Below, one piece after another: positions 33,401-42,864 of a stretch of DNA of 64,000 nucleotides (the stretch's first letter is position 1; the number at the start of each line of letters is the position of its first letter). A program made the translations under genes and the position numbers. This DNA is from Dendrophyllia cribrosa (taxonomy: Eukaryota > Cnidaria > Anthozoa > Scleractinia > Dendrophylliidae), in assembly GCA_024195265.1 (NCBI GenBank), contig JAJLRJ010000006.1, positions 25,190,770-25,254,769 of the forward strand, written 5' to 3'. The notes beneath the pieces were generated by a model, which worked only from the letters and a program-made list of their open reading frames with translations, was not told the origin of the DNA and did not search any database.

Positions 33401-35659
33401 GTGCTACTGGGACTGATAAGAGCGACAAGGGAGGGAAACTGGTCAATGCACCTCTCTTCTCTCAGAGGAATTGTCCCTTGGTGCTTCGCTTATGATAAAG
33501 TCAATTACGCCAGGTACCTCTCTGCGTATATCTCGGAAATGTCCCATCTTCCCGAGGAGCACCCAGACGCATTCGAGTATCTAAGTTCGGGAGGACTTTC
33601 TGTTCAGCTCGGCAACAGCAATCCTTTTGGGAGAGTACCTGTTGACCAAACATGTGAAGAGACAGTAAATAAGGACACTCAAACCTCAGGAGGCACGAAA
33701 GGATTCAGCCTAAAACCCAACGCCGTCAGCAAGTACTATTTGGTGGCGGAATATCGAAGCACGTTCCTCAGGCAACTTAAGGACATGCTGCATATCAACA
33801 GCTCTTCTTCGAAACACAATGACTTACAGCGCTCAAGGATCACGCGTGATGAAACTGACGTTAAGAACATCATTTCATTACTTCACGATACTTGGCTAAA
33901 TCCCTTCAACCCCGACCTTCAAGATCTTGTCTGTCTATCGACCGGAAAAGTCGCCTCTTCTGAAGTAGAGGATGATCTGCTACGAGCGAAAGATGTTGGC
34001 GAGGAAGCTTACAAAGCTTTCAGAGAACAGCGTCTCGAATGTGATCCGCCAAATGTAAAATTCCACGACACCTTGAAGAAAGCCAAGCTCAAGACCTTTA
34101 CTGACCTCAACAAGAAGATAAAGGTTAAAGCTTCTAACAACCAAGAAGTTGTTCTTAAAGCCGAGAGAAGATTGTTTGGACAAATGATTGTGATCGCAGA
34201 GAGTCGAAACTTGCAGATGAGTGAAGTCCTCGCCCACTCTCTCGGACCACTCCCATGGACACTGGCTAAGCCAGATGGCACGTTGCGCAAGACGAATAAA
34301 GCCTCCTTGGCAAAGGAACTCCAGAAGAATGTGCAAGCAGCAGATGTTATTCCCCAACCCTCAGCATGCTTGATAGATGGCATGGCTTTAGTTCAGCGTC
34401 TAAAGGGTGACCAGAAAACATTTGCTGAGATTGCTGAGTCTCTACTTAGCATGGCGTTAAACGAAGGCACTTCGAGCGACAGAATTGATGTCGTATTCGA
34501 TGATTACCGAGACGACTCAATAAAGAGCGCGGAACGAGAGAACAGAGGGGAAGGTTCAGGAAGTGAGTTTCGTAACCTCCAAGCAGATCACCAGGTCAGA
34601 CAATGGCGAAAATTCCTGTGCCGTTCACGGAACAAGCAAGCATTGATAGTCTTTGTGACTAAGGAATGGCAGAAGGAAAAGTATGCAGACAAATTATCAG
34701 GGAAGACGCTTGTGGTCACCTGTGGCAGAGAAGCCCACCAGTTGTCATCCGGAGTGGTTGAACGTCTGACTGATCTCGACTCATCTCAAGAAGAAGCGGA
34801 CACCAGGTTACTGTTGCATGCAGCTCATGCCGCGAGATCAAAGTTTGTTGCTGTAATAATCGTGTCCGAAGATACAGATGTCTTGGTACTGTGCTTGGCC
34901 TTCAAGAGTTTTATTCCGTCTTCCATGTTCATCAAATGCAGTTCCCAGACAAGAGTAAAGTACTTAGATGTTTCAAGGATAGTCCAGCGAATTGGAGCAA
35001 GTACATGCAGATCATTGCCGGGATTCCATGCGTTTACTGGCTGTGATACAGTTAGTGCGTTTCAGGGACGGGGGAAGGTACTAGTGTTTCGGATCATGGC
35101 ACAAGATCAAGGGTTCCAGGAAGTATTCCAGGGACTTGGAACGGAATGGCAGCTGTCTAACGAGCTTTACCGTGACCTCCAGAGGTTCACCTGTGCTATG
35201 TACTGCAAGAATGCGGGAACAAATGAAGTCAACGAGCTGCGATACCGGTTGTTCTGCTTGAAGAAAGGGGATGTTGATTCCAATCAGCTACCTCCCTGTG
35301 ACGACTCACTTCGCAAGCATGCGCTTAGAGCTAACTACCAGGCCGCAATTTGGAAACGAAGTCTTCAACGATTCCCCGAAATACCTTCGCCTCTTGGATG
35401 TGGCTGGTGCACTGAAGATGGCAGGCTGGCGATTGATTGGATGGGTGGTCTACCAGCCCCGAAAGCAGTTCTGGAACTGTTGTCTTGCCAATGCAGCAGG
35501 TCCTGTAAGCTTCCATCATGCTCCTGTATGGCAAATGGCCTGAAATGCACTGACCTCTGTCGCCTTCAGGATTGCACCAACAGGTGTGACGATGATGATG
35601 TCGTGCCTGACGATGAAGATGACGATGACCATGACGATGAGAACTGCGATAGCAGGTAA
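30418..35659 (+). pseudogene. Academ-like transposon protein: zinc modules, FEN/XPG-like nuclease, CXC tail
   Basis: Exon 1 is 30,418-30,439 (ATG, MATTTKA), ending at the donor GTGAGT; exon 2 begins at 30,965 after an AG and joins in frame, so a 525-bp intron is well supported. The protein has two related zinc-binding modules (C/H near IIHCCND...YHRQC and VCIFCEK...YHKSCYRNYTR), a long central region, then a PIN-fold pattern of acidic residues: LIDGM (about 34,370), FDDYRDD (34,497), EEADTRLL (34,791), SEDTDVLVL (34,868) and TGCDTVSAF (35,038). That is the arrangement of FEN1/XPG-like nucleases. A cysteine-rich CXC stretch (35,484-35,590) and an acidic tail close it. Two breaks: an in-frame TAG at 31,900-31,902, and a 10-bp tandem duplication (AACTCCTGGT) at about 32,318-32,340 that shifts frame. 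Long TIRs and a nuclease of this type fit the XPG-bearing branch of Academ; the superfamily call is inference. Confidence 0.6.
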
Positions 35660-36696
35660 GGCTCTCGTTATCAAATATCGAGTCGCCTCTAAGGAAGTAA
35701 AACAAGTTACAGGAAAAAATATTTCCTTAGTTTTGCTGAATCAGCTGTTGCGTATCACTTGTGTCAGCCGTAGATGTAGTACTTCTCGGCAAGTTTGCCA
35801 GTATAAAGCTGGTTTAATTTTAGCGGTAACAGAATGTTTTTATCTTCCAGTGAAACTGATGCTTGAATCGTACGAAACTAGCATGAATGGTTTTCTGCGA
35901 TGGGTGCATAAAAGCCGGACTGTCGTGGACGGAGGTTTATCAGAACTTAAGGGAGCTCATTACAGCCTATAGCTAATCAGATTACACGTGTAATTAACGA
36001 CTGATGTAAACTCTGTTAATAACAGTTAATATTCTATTTCGTCGAGAAAACATGCAAAATATTCGGCGAATATCGCTATGGGGCTATACAAGGAAAAATA
36101 TCCTGTTTCCTTGGTAACCGTTTCCATGGTAACCAAAACAGTAAAATTGTTGTTTAAAAAGAATAACCTATGGGGAAACATAAAATGTCCAAGTATAGTT
36201 TGATTTCCGCTAAATGGTAAAAAAATACGAATTCTTCGATGCTTTCCCCTATTTATAAATATAATAGTAGTTTCTAGGCAATTATTGACAAGTTTCGATA
36301 TTCACTGTGAAGCGATATTTTACTGACATCACTTTATCTTGTAATATTTTATGATTTGAATACTTATTAAATTGAAACATGGAATTTGGGGCAATATGAG
36401 TACATCAAAGTTAGAAAACAAGCTTCGTGATTTCGCTATGCGTGAAAACAAGCATCCGTCCAAAGGCGAAAAATACCGCTTCTACGGTATTCGTTGCCAT
36501 GGCAACGAAATAAACACACGCGACTTCCCAGAATGAAAGGTCTAATAGATATACATAACATATCCAAGTATCACTTCTTGCGGATATCATGGTCCAAAGA
36601 TATTAATATTTTAATGTTGAGCATTATGCAAAAATTGCCATATTTTTTATTCTACTGGAGACCCCACCCCCCCTCAATTTTCAGGTCATTTCACCA
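35660..36696. other. 3' interior of the Academ-like transposon
   Basis: No further gene. Probable 3' UTR and sub-terminal sequence between the coding region and the right TIR. Confidence 0.5.
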
Positions 36697-37722
36697 AAAA
36701 AGCTACCGATTCAGCGTTGATATCATGGATTTTCGTAAAGTTAAATAAATGTAGATTAAAAAAATCCATGATAGCACTGGTCCCTCCAATTGGTACAAAA
36801 AACCCTATTTTGGGGGTCTTGGCCCATGGACTATTTACAGTTTCCGCCAGAAATCTGGGGAAAAATTGTATCAACAGTATAAAGAGTGCGAAAGTGCAAA
36901 GTGAGCTAAGAAGAATTCAGCGAAAAGTAAAGCGTTGTTGATCGTGGCGACGGGCTTCACTGTTCATGATAAACTTCACGAATGAAATTGAACAGACGGC
37001 AAAATAAAACACTTTGGACATTCAAGAATGTCATATCCAAGTTAAGGTTGTATATTTCCATTGTTTTTTGGCGTCAGAGTTGCCAAGATTTCTCAAGGAA
37101 AAACATTTTGTTTTTGTTGTTGGTCACGCATACACAAGATGGCGTGATTTCATGTCTTTCGTTCGCGATTTTCAACAAATTCTTAAAAATGCCAAATTCA
37201 TTTCCCCAAACTAAACTTTCCATATTTTGAAAGATCGTCAACTCTAGTATTGTCATTCGTAATATTACGAAATTCTGAACAAAGGCACATGCTCAAAATC
37301 ATCGTTGTTTTTCGCCTACCGTTTTACGGAGCACAGGAGAGCAATAAGCTTTTGACTTTCCTTGAATGCTTACATAAATCTAATTTTTATGAAATCATGG
37401 TGTTTAGACTATGACAAGTTATACAACAAATTGGAACTATGACAGCTTTCTCTAGCGCAGTAGTTTTGATACGCGAGTCGAGTGAATCATGACTTATTTC
37501 AACCCTGTCTGCATGTGTTTGGGATCGCCAAATTGTGCCCTGAGTTGATAACAACTTTCTTCGTTTTTCTCGGAAACGAATAGATATTTCAAGGAAAAAA
37601 CTACATGGCATTCATATCATTATTATAGGCTATCTATATGCAAAAGAGGAACGAATTTGATTTTTTTTAGCTTTGCCGAAGATTTGCGATTTTGTTTGAT
37701 TCTTGCACGGATCTTCTCTTAA
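36697..37722. repeat. Right terminal inverted repeat, about 1 kb
   Basis: Reverse complement of 27,150-28,019 plus 30,048-30,176. It is uninterrupted here and so defines the pre-insertion arrangement of the left TIR. Confidence 0.85.
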
Positions 37723-38016
37723 AGACTTGTGCGAAAGGTGAATTACAGAGTAGAGGGGGATGTCTTCCAGTGTACGGTACCCCCGAGTGAGCCCGCTCTG
37801 GCCCTACTGGTTCCAGGGGGGTGCCAAACAGAGTTCTCCTCGGAGTTCTCGCCCTCGCTCCCAGAGGTAAAATGTGGAAATGACAACCGTCTTGTCAGCG
37901 GTTAAAGTCCTAGCCGAGGCTTGGCAAAGAACAGCCACCGGCACCCTCCTGCAAGGGTTTTTGTCCCTTTTTTGGGTATGTCACGCAATGTGTCACGCGT
38001 GACAAGTAATGCAATG
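37723..38016. other. Junction between transposon and viral element
   Basis: No gene. Contains a TGTCACGCGTGACA palindrome at about 37,990 and repeats of GTCAC. The left boundary of the viral element must lie here or just inside; no terminal repeat shared with the 59-kb side was found. Confidence 0.4.
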
Positions 38017-38825
38017 TCACACAACGTGACACATCTTTCCAAGCACGATCTGCCATTTTTGCTCGTGTTTCCACATTGATTTTTGTGGAATTTGTAGCCA
38101 GAAGTAATTGAGAATAACACATTGTGATTCTTTTAGTAGTTGTATCCCGTCTAAGATTTTTTAGGCTACAAATGGCATAGAGATTCTATCCGGTAGATGC
38201 TCTTCGACGAAATTGAAGGCATTATTTGCACCTTGTATTTCTTCGTAGGACAAGCAGGCGTAGGGTTCACAAATTTTCAGATGTTTGTTGAGATAGTTTT
38301 TGAAGTTGTAGCGTTTGGTGGGCCTTCTTTTTTTGGTAATTTTGTAATCACCACCACAGAGTTCGTTATAATCAAAGGTCACACCATCCAGAGGCTCTAG
38401 GAGCCCGCAGTTCTCACAGCAAAGTTCAGATGAAAACATACTGAGGTTTAATTTGCCTTTGCAGTTTTGGCAAGCTTTTATCCTTTCATTCCAAAGGTAG
38501 GTAGGTTGGAGTAGGTTGTGGTGGTATTGTGCCACGTGACAAAGACACTCCTTGATGTGATGAAGGCGTTCTGGCAGGCTTGAACGCCGTATTTCCTTGT
38601 TGTAGTTGTCGAGTGAGCGTAGGATGATAAAGTTGTGTTCTTTATCAAGCTCATCGAGTTTGGCTTTGTATTCACCTTTAGTGTCCAAGCGTCCTTGTTG
38701 TAGTTGTCGAGTGAGCGTAGGATGATAAAGTTGTGTTCTTTATCAAGCTCATCGAGTTTGGCTTTGTATTCACCTTTAGTGTCCAAGCGTCGAACATCAG
38801 CCAGATGTTTAGCAAATTTCTCCAT
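38017..38825 (-). pseudogene. VLTF3-like viral late transcription factor (broken)
   Basis: A basic N-terminal half is followed by a four-cysteine zinc ribbon (ACQNC ... CCENCG, about 38,400-38,475), then a KKRRPTKRYNFKNYLNKHL block resembling the Y-K-R-x-x-F-x-x-x-L signature of poxvirus VLTF-3-like proteins, which act as late gene transcription factors in nucleocytoplasmic large DNA viruses. Two breaks are visible. A 98-bp tandem duplication (copies from 38,595 and 38,693) shifts the frame near the N-terminus. A TAA at 38,161-38,163 sits in a stretch that stays open to 38,017 with a plausible C-terminus (KHEQKWQIVL). The start is taken as ATG at 38,825. It is the leftmost gene of the viral element. 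The fold assignment is from motif recognition only. Confidence 0.65.
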
Positions 38826-38903
38826 AGTCGTACACAGCCGTATTGTGTATTCAATTAGGCGCAAAGGATTTATCCTTCGAAATGTAGAGGTTAAATCCAG
38901 AAT

Positions 38904-39590
38904 TTAATCTCTCAAATCGGACTTGGATGCTGCGTTGAGAAGATTTATCTTTTTTTGAAATTCTTGTTTGACTTCCTTGCGAAGTTCGTTTTTGAGTTTC
39001 TCGAGGTCTGGCGCTTGTGTTTGAGTGGCAACGTCTTTTGATGCCTTCACACCATCCCGGATTGTGGCCTTGAGTTCGTGATATTTTTGCACCTCACGAG
39101 TAATTATTGTGAATTCTGTATTACTGATCCTCTTGTCTTCCAGAGCGTTTGAGACCAGTTCATTGACAGAGTTGCGTTTAGCCAGGGCTAGTGTATAGAT
39201 ACTTTCGTGTTTTGCCCCCTTCCGCTCTAACCGCTTGTTAGCAGCTGTAAAGCCAACTGATGACAGCCCACAAAGCGTGGCAACGCCTGCAAGTGCAGGG
39301 CTTGCAACAATGCCGAACCCAGTCAAGGCAGTGGCTAGGGCTCCTGATGACAGCCCAACAGAAAGCGACCCAAGTCCAACCGCCGAGTAATGAACTAATG
39401 ATTGGGTCCGTTTGTATTTCTTTGCGACTTGCCTGTAGTGCTCGGCTTCGTCAGACAACTCCTTCAGCAAGTCAGAGATCTTTTTTAGACGAAAGTCTTC
39501 TGCATTGATTTGAGTGATTTCACGCATAGGGTAGAGCGGTTGTGTCTCGCTGTATTCCGGAGCCGATGGAAGCACATTGGCAGAACTCAT
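38904..39590 (-). CDS. 228-residue protein with a hydrophobic centre, putative virion membrane protein
   Basis: Intact frame starting at ATG 39,590, directly downstream of a TA repeat. Residues about 65-110 are strongly hydrophobic and rich in Gly, Ala and Ser (SAVGLGSLSVGLSSGALATA and a second segment around VASPALAGVATLCGL), suggesting two membrane-inserting helices. The flanks are charged, and the C-terminal 40 residues (LEKLKNELRKEVKQEFQKK) are a probable coiled coil. Similar proteins recur beside capsid-type genes in cnidarian elements. A role in membrane penetration or virion assembly is inference. It is transcribed with the two penton-like genes and the VLTF3-like gene. Confidence 0.7.
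   Translation of the reverse strand: MSSANVLPSAPEYSETQPLYPMREITQINAEDFRLKKISDLLKELSDEAEHYRQVAKKYKRTQSLVHYSAVGLGSLSVGLSSGALATALTGFGIVASPALAGVATLCGLSSVGFTAANKRLERKGAKHESIYTLALAKRNSVNELVSNALEDKRISNTEFTIITREVQKYHELKATIRDGVKASKDVATQTQAPDLEKLKNELRKEVKQEFQKKINLLNAASKSDLRD

Positions 39591-39623
<33 letters not shown>
39591..39623 (-). promoter_or_regulatory. TA-repeat promoter
   Basis: An uninterrupted (TA)n run of about 28 bases abuts the start codon of the 228-residue gene. It looks like an expanded version of the TATATA motif found before the other genes of the element. Confidence 0.6.
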
Positions 39624-39626
<3 letters not shown>

Positions 39627-40303
39627 ATTTATCTCTATGTCAAGATTAAAAGGTAAGCCGTGGAAGTCAAAGAGGTTTCCGTGTTCGTCTTTGATTGAAA
39701 CTGTTAAACTATGTACAAAATTGCCAGATGTTGTTCTAATAAAGGCATGCTGTGTTGTTCGCCAATATTCAAATATATCGCAGGGAGACCACTCAGTATT
39801 AATGTGAATTTTTGCCAAAACAGACGAAGGCTTACCATTAACTAAGCTTTGTTCTTTATCGACAATATCACAATGAATGTAATAGAAGTCTGGTTCCACT
39901 AAATTCTTAATGTATGTCGTCCCAGACTGTAATTTAGGACCCACGCCTAATAATTTAGACAAAGCAGGATTTAATTCTATCTCATTAGGAAAATGTTTGT
40001 GTATAACCATTGTCGCATGACTTCACCGGTTTGGACGATTAATTGTACCGGTTGATTAATGAATACGTGATGTATATGGGCCTTCAACTTATATATGCTG
40101 TAGATCCCTGCGGGTAATGTCAAGACAGTTCCTGTTTTATTTCCATCAGTGGTATACCATGTTATTGTTCCATCTGTTTTCAAATTATTCCACGATTTGT
40201 GAATCGTGCACCAGATAAGCCGGATGGTGCTCGGCTTCAGAAGCGGTTGATCAAAGTAAATGGTGTAAGGATTCGAATGTGCGCAAATTCTTAGCATAAC
40301 CAT
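39624..40303 (-). pseudogene. Penton-like structural protein, copy 2 (frameshifted)
   Basis: Shares with the neighbouring gene the N-terminal pattern SNPYTIYFDQPLLKPS and the C-terminal pattern YIHCDIVDKEQSLVNGKPS, VLAKIHI and a final LDIEIN, so the two are tandem paralogues, considerably diverged. A one-base shift at about 39,990-40,015 breaks it: the N-terminal 100 codons and C-terminal 128 codons lie in different frames. A TATATATACA motif lies about 15 bases before ATG 40,303. The location between capsid-related genes suggests a minor capsid or vertex (penton) role, which is inference. Confidence 0.55.
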
Positions 40304-40332
40304 TGCACCGTTCTGTGTATATATAAGATTTT

Positions 40333-41001
40333 TTAATTTATCTCGATTTCAAATTCTAAGGGCATGTTATTAAAGTCGAAGAGGTCATTGTTTTCATCCC
40401 TCACTGACAGTGATATGTTGTTTACATAATCACCAGACGAGACGTCACGCAAGACGTTCTGTTGTGTTGATTCGTAATAAACCTTCTCAAAAGCTTTTCC
40501 ACGAATATCAAACCGAGCCAAAACTGTCGAAGGCTTACCATTGAGGAGGTTTTGTTCTTTATCGACCATATCACAGTGGATGAAGTAAGTGCTTGGTGAC
40601 CTTAATCCTTTGACGATTGTTATTAGAGATAATATAGGTCTTATGCCAAGCAATTCTGCCAGATTGTTACTAAACTTCACATTACTGTTATTCTGAATGA
40701 TCATGGCTCCGAGTGGTGTGTTTGTCTCAATTGATAGACTTAAATGGCTGTTAGCCTTCTTTAGGTTTTCAAAATCATTCGCTAAGCTATCAATAGTGTA
40801 ATGACCTTGAAGTAAGTTCGCGCTATTTGATGAACCATTGGCAGGTTCTGTCGTTGTTGAAATAAGTGCTTCTTCTTTCAAATTATGCCACGAGTTGAAA
40901 ATCGAGCAAGAGATGAACCGTATGTAACTCGGTTTCGGAAGCGGGTGATCGAAGTAGATCGTGTGAGGGTTCGAAGGCGCGACGATTGTTAACACAACCA
41001 T
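40333..41001 (-). CDS. Penton-like structural protein, copy 1
   Basis: Intact frame of 222 residues from ATG 41,001, chosen over an upstream ATG at 41,043 because the paralogue starts at the matching position and because 41,043 would overlap the promoter. Key segments: SNPHTIYFDHPLPKPSYIRF near the N-terminus, GHYTIDSLANDFENL in the middle, YFIHCDMVDKEQNLLNGKPS and FDIRG, and a terminal EFEIEIN. No membrane segment; beta-rich composition fits a jelly-roll minor capsid protein. It is divergent to the 602-residue gene with a 44-bp shared spacer. Confidence 0.6.
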   Translation of the reverse strand: MVVLTIVAPSNPHTIYFDHPLPKPSYIRFISCSIFNSWHNLKEEALISTTTEPANGSSNSANLLQGHYTIDSLANDFENLKKANSHLSLSIETNTPLGAMIIQNNSNVKFSNNLAELLGIRPILSLITIVKGLRSPSTYFIHCDMVDKEQNLLNGKPSTVLARFDIRGKAFEKVYYESTQQNVLRDVSSGDYVNNISLSVRDENNDLFDFNNMPLEFEIEIN

Positions 41002-41045
41002 GATTGCATGTATAATTACTTTTTTAAATATAAATATATACAATC
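41002..41045. promoter_or_regulatory. 44-bp bidirectional TATATA promoter
   Basis: Holds AAATATATACAATC toward the plus-strand gene and TTATACATGCAATC toward the minus-strand gene. The motif-to-ATG distance is about 5-10 bases in both directions. Confidence 0.6.
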
Positions 41046-42854
41046 ATGTTTGGCAGACGCCCCGGTGGATTTAATCCTAATTCAAATCTTGGCCTAAACA
41101 TTGGCGGTCACAATTATAGCCCCCCACCCCCTTTTAATTCAACTCCAAACGTCTATAGCCATGTAAAGCCACCCCCAGATCCACTAGCCTGGATGAGAAC
41201 ACCGGAAGCAACAAAGCTCGCTGTCGCGGCCAAGGCCAAGGCGATCTCAGACTTCAAAAAGCGTTTCCCGCTCGCTGATATGTCCCACTTTGAAGTGCAA
41301 GTAGAGTTTGGTGACGACCACAAAACCGCCACAGGGGAAGTGCTTTACAAAGAGGGCCAAGGCTCATTAGCACTCGTTTCAGAAATACCCCACAAAGATT
41401 GGACTCAAGCCATGAAAGACGCTCTTGGTCTCCATCAAGACGGTGGTTTTCCGTATCAGCTATCGTTGACTCAAAATACAAATAAGCCAATCCCAGCTGT
41501 TGATTTCTCCACCACAATAGACAAGGATATGATGATTGGCGCAATCTTGAACGACGAAGCGCAAAAGATTTACGTCACGCCCACTGATTATTTCACAGCG
41601 AAATACAGAAATATCTTCAGAGACACACAGATTTCATTCACAACCGCGAAATACGGTACAAAGTGGCTCGGTGGACCGCATATCAGTTTTTGGCCACAAC
41701 AACTATCCTTCGCACTGTGGTGTGCAACAACCGGCTGCGGAATCTCGCGTGACATTCTCTTCGATAAGAACTCCAGTCTATCCCTAACCCCCCAGCTCCG
41801 GTCATTTTACCGGTTCCACGTTTATTTCACAACAAGGCGAATATTCTACAAGATGGGTGGGGAACAAAGCGTGAGTGCTTTGCCAGACGACCCTCCATTC
41901 AACCAGAAAGACAACAAGTATAACATCGACGCGTACAAGAAGATTTGCATAGAGTTCGGTATCGACCCCAGTTCTGACTTCCGTTTCACATACGGTAAGA
42001 ACCACGGTCTTGGGAATGTCTACATTGGTGAATATGGAGGTGGCAACATTTCTACCGATTACGACTACCCCGATCCCGATCTAGCTCTGTTCAATGATGA
42101 GCGCGTGACTGACAGAAACGACCCCAACTATCGCGCCAATGGAATATCTTTCGTCCGCAACGACCAAGGGGCGGACACCCAGTTCGAGCACTTTGTGCCA
42201 AATTACGCACAGGGGCTAACACAGCCAGGGCTCGCGCGTATGAACCAATCAATCGAGGCCTTTGTGTACTGCATTCTTGGTTCACAAGCGAAAACCCGCA
42301 GCAGCATCATTGGAAGAGGAGGCCGGGCGTTCGAAACGCAGAGAGTATTCCTCACCCATCTAGAGGAGGCCATAATACTGAACGACATCGCAACGAGCGT
42401 ACAGCGTTACCAGCTTGCCATCCAAGCAACGAAAGTGCGCCTAGACTTTGCGACAGCACCCGGAAGTTGGCTCATGCCATCACGCATGGTTATCAACACA
42501 GAGAGCGTGATCGGGTATAACAACAATCTGAAGGAGGCAACGCAAGGGATGAAGCTGGGTGTGAACAATGATGTTAATCTGGACACAAAAAAAGCCTCAC
42601 TTCGCCACATGGAGGGTGGACCAACAAAAATCAATCCACCAAACAGTCACCCATCAAACCTGATACATAAAGAGGCTACACAGGCACAGGGCATCGCGCC
42701 AGCCCCAGCCACAAGCAAAACACCAAATCCCACGTCAACCACAAGCAAAACACCACATTCCACACCACCCCAAACCGACCCGCATCATGTAAACAAGGCA
42801 CTCATAGGTGTGGGTGCGCTTGCTTTGGCAGGCGCTATCGTTTGGTTTAGATAA
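41046..42854 (+). CDS. 602-residue membrane-anchored structural-type protein
   Basis: Intact frame. The N-terminal 60 residues are Gly/Pro/Asn-rich (FGRRPGGFNPNSN). Residues about 75-130 contain DMSHFEVQVEFGDD and a KDALG motif that echo the coiled-coil protein encoded at 42,865-44,347. A large central region without recognised motifs (for example LSFALWCATTGCGISRDILF, PGSWLMPSRMVINTESVIGY) is followed by a Pro/Thr/Ser-rich linker and a C-terminal helix (ALIGVGALALAGAIVWF) that should span a membrane. Size and position suggest a virion component. It could be a second capsid-type or spike protein; function is not established. A TATATAC motif lies 6 bases before the start. Confidence 0.65.
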   Translation: MFGRRPGGFNPNSNLGLNIGGHNYSPPPPFNSTPNVYSHVKPPPDPLAWMRTPEATKLAVAAKAKAISDFKKRFPLADMSHFEVQVEFGDDHKTATGEVLYKEGQGSLALVSEIPHKDWTQAMKDALGLHQDGGFPYQLSLTQNTNKPIPAVDFSTTIDKDMMIGAILNDEAQKIYVTPTDYFTAKYRNIFRDTQISFTTAKYGTKWLGGPHISFWPQQLSFALWCATTGCGISRDILFDKNSSLSLTPQLRSFYRFHVYFTTRRIFYKMGGEQSVSALPDDPPFNQKDNKYNIDAYKKICIEFGIDPSSDFRFTYGKNHGLGNVYIGEYGGGNISTDYDYPDPDLALFNDERVTDRNDPNYRANGISFVRNDQGADTQFEHFVPNYAQGLTQPGLARMNQSIEAFVYCILGSQAKTRSSIIGRGGRAFETQRVFLTHLEEAIILNDIATSVQRYQLAIQATKVRLDFATAPGSWLMPSRMVINTESVIGYNNNLKEATQGMKLGVNNDVNLDTKKASLRHMEGGPTKINPPNSHPSNLIHKEATQAQGIAPAPATSKTPNPTSTTSKTPHSTPPQTDPHHVNKALIGVGALALAGAIVWFR

Positions 42855-42864
42855 AGCGGAAATC

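Noticed and set aside
32666..34383. Minus-strand frames of 124-153 codons under the transposon gene
   Set aside because: Shadows of the long plus-strand coding region.
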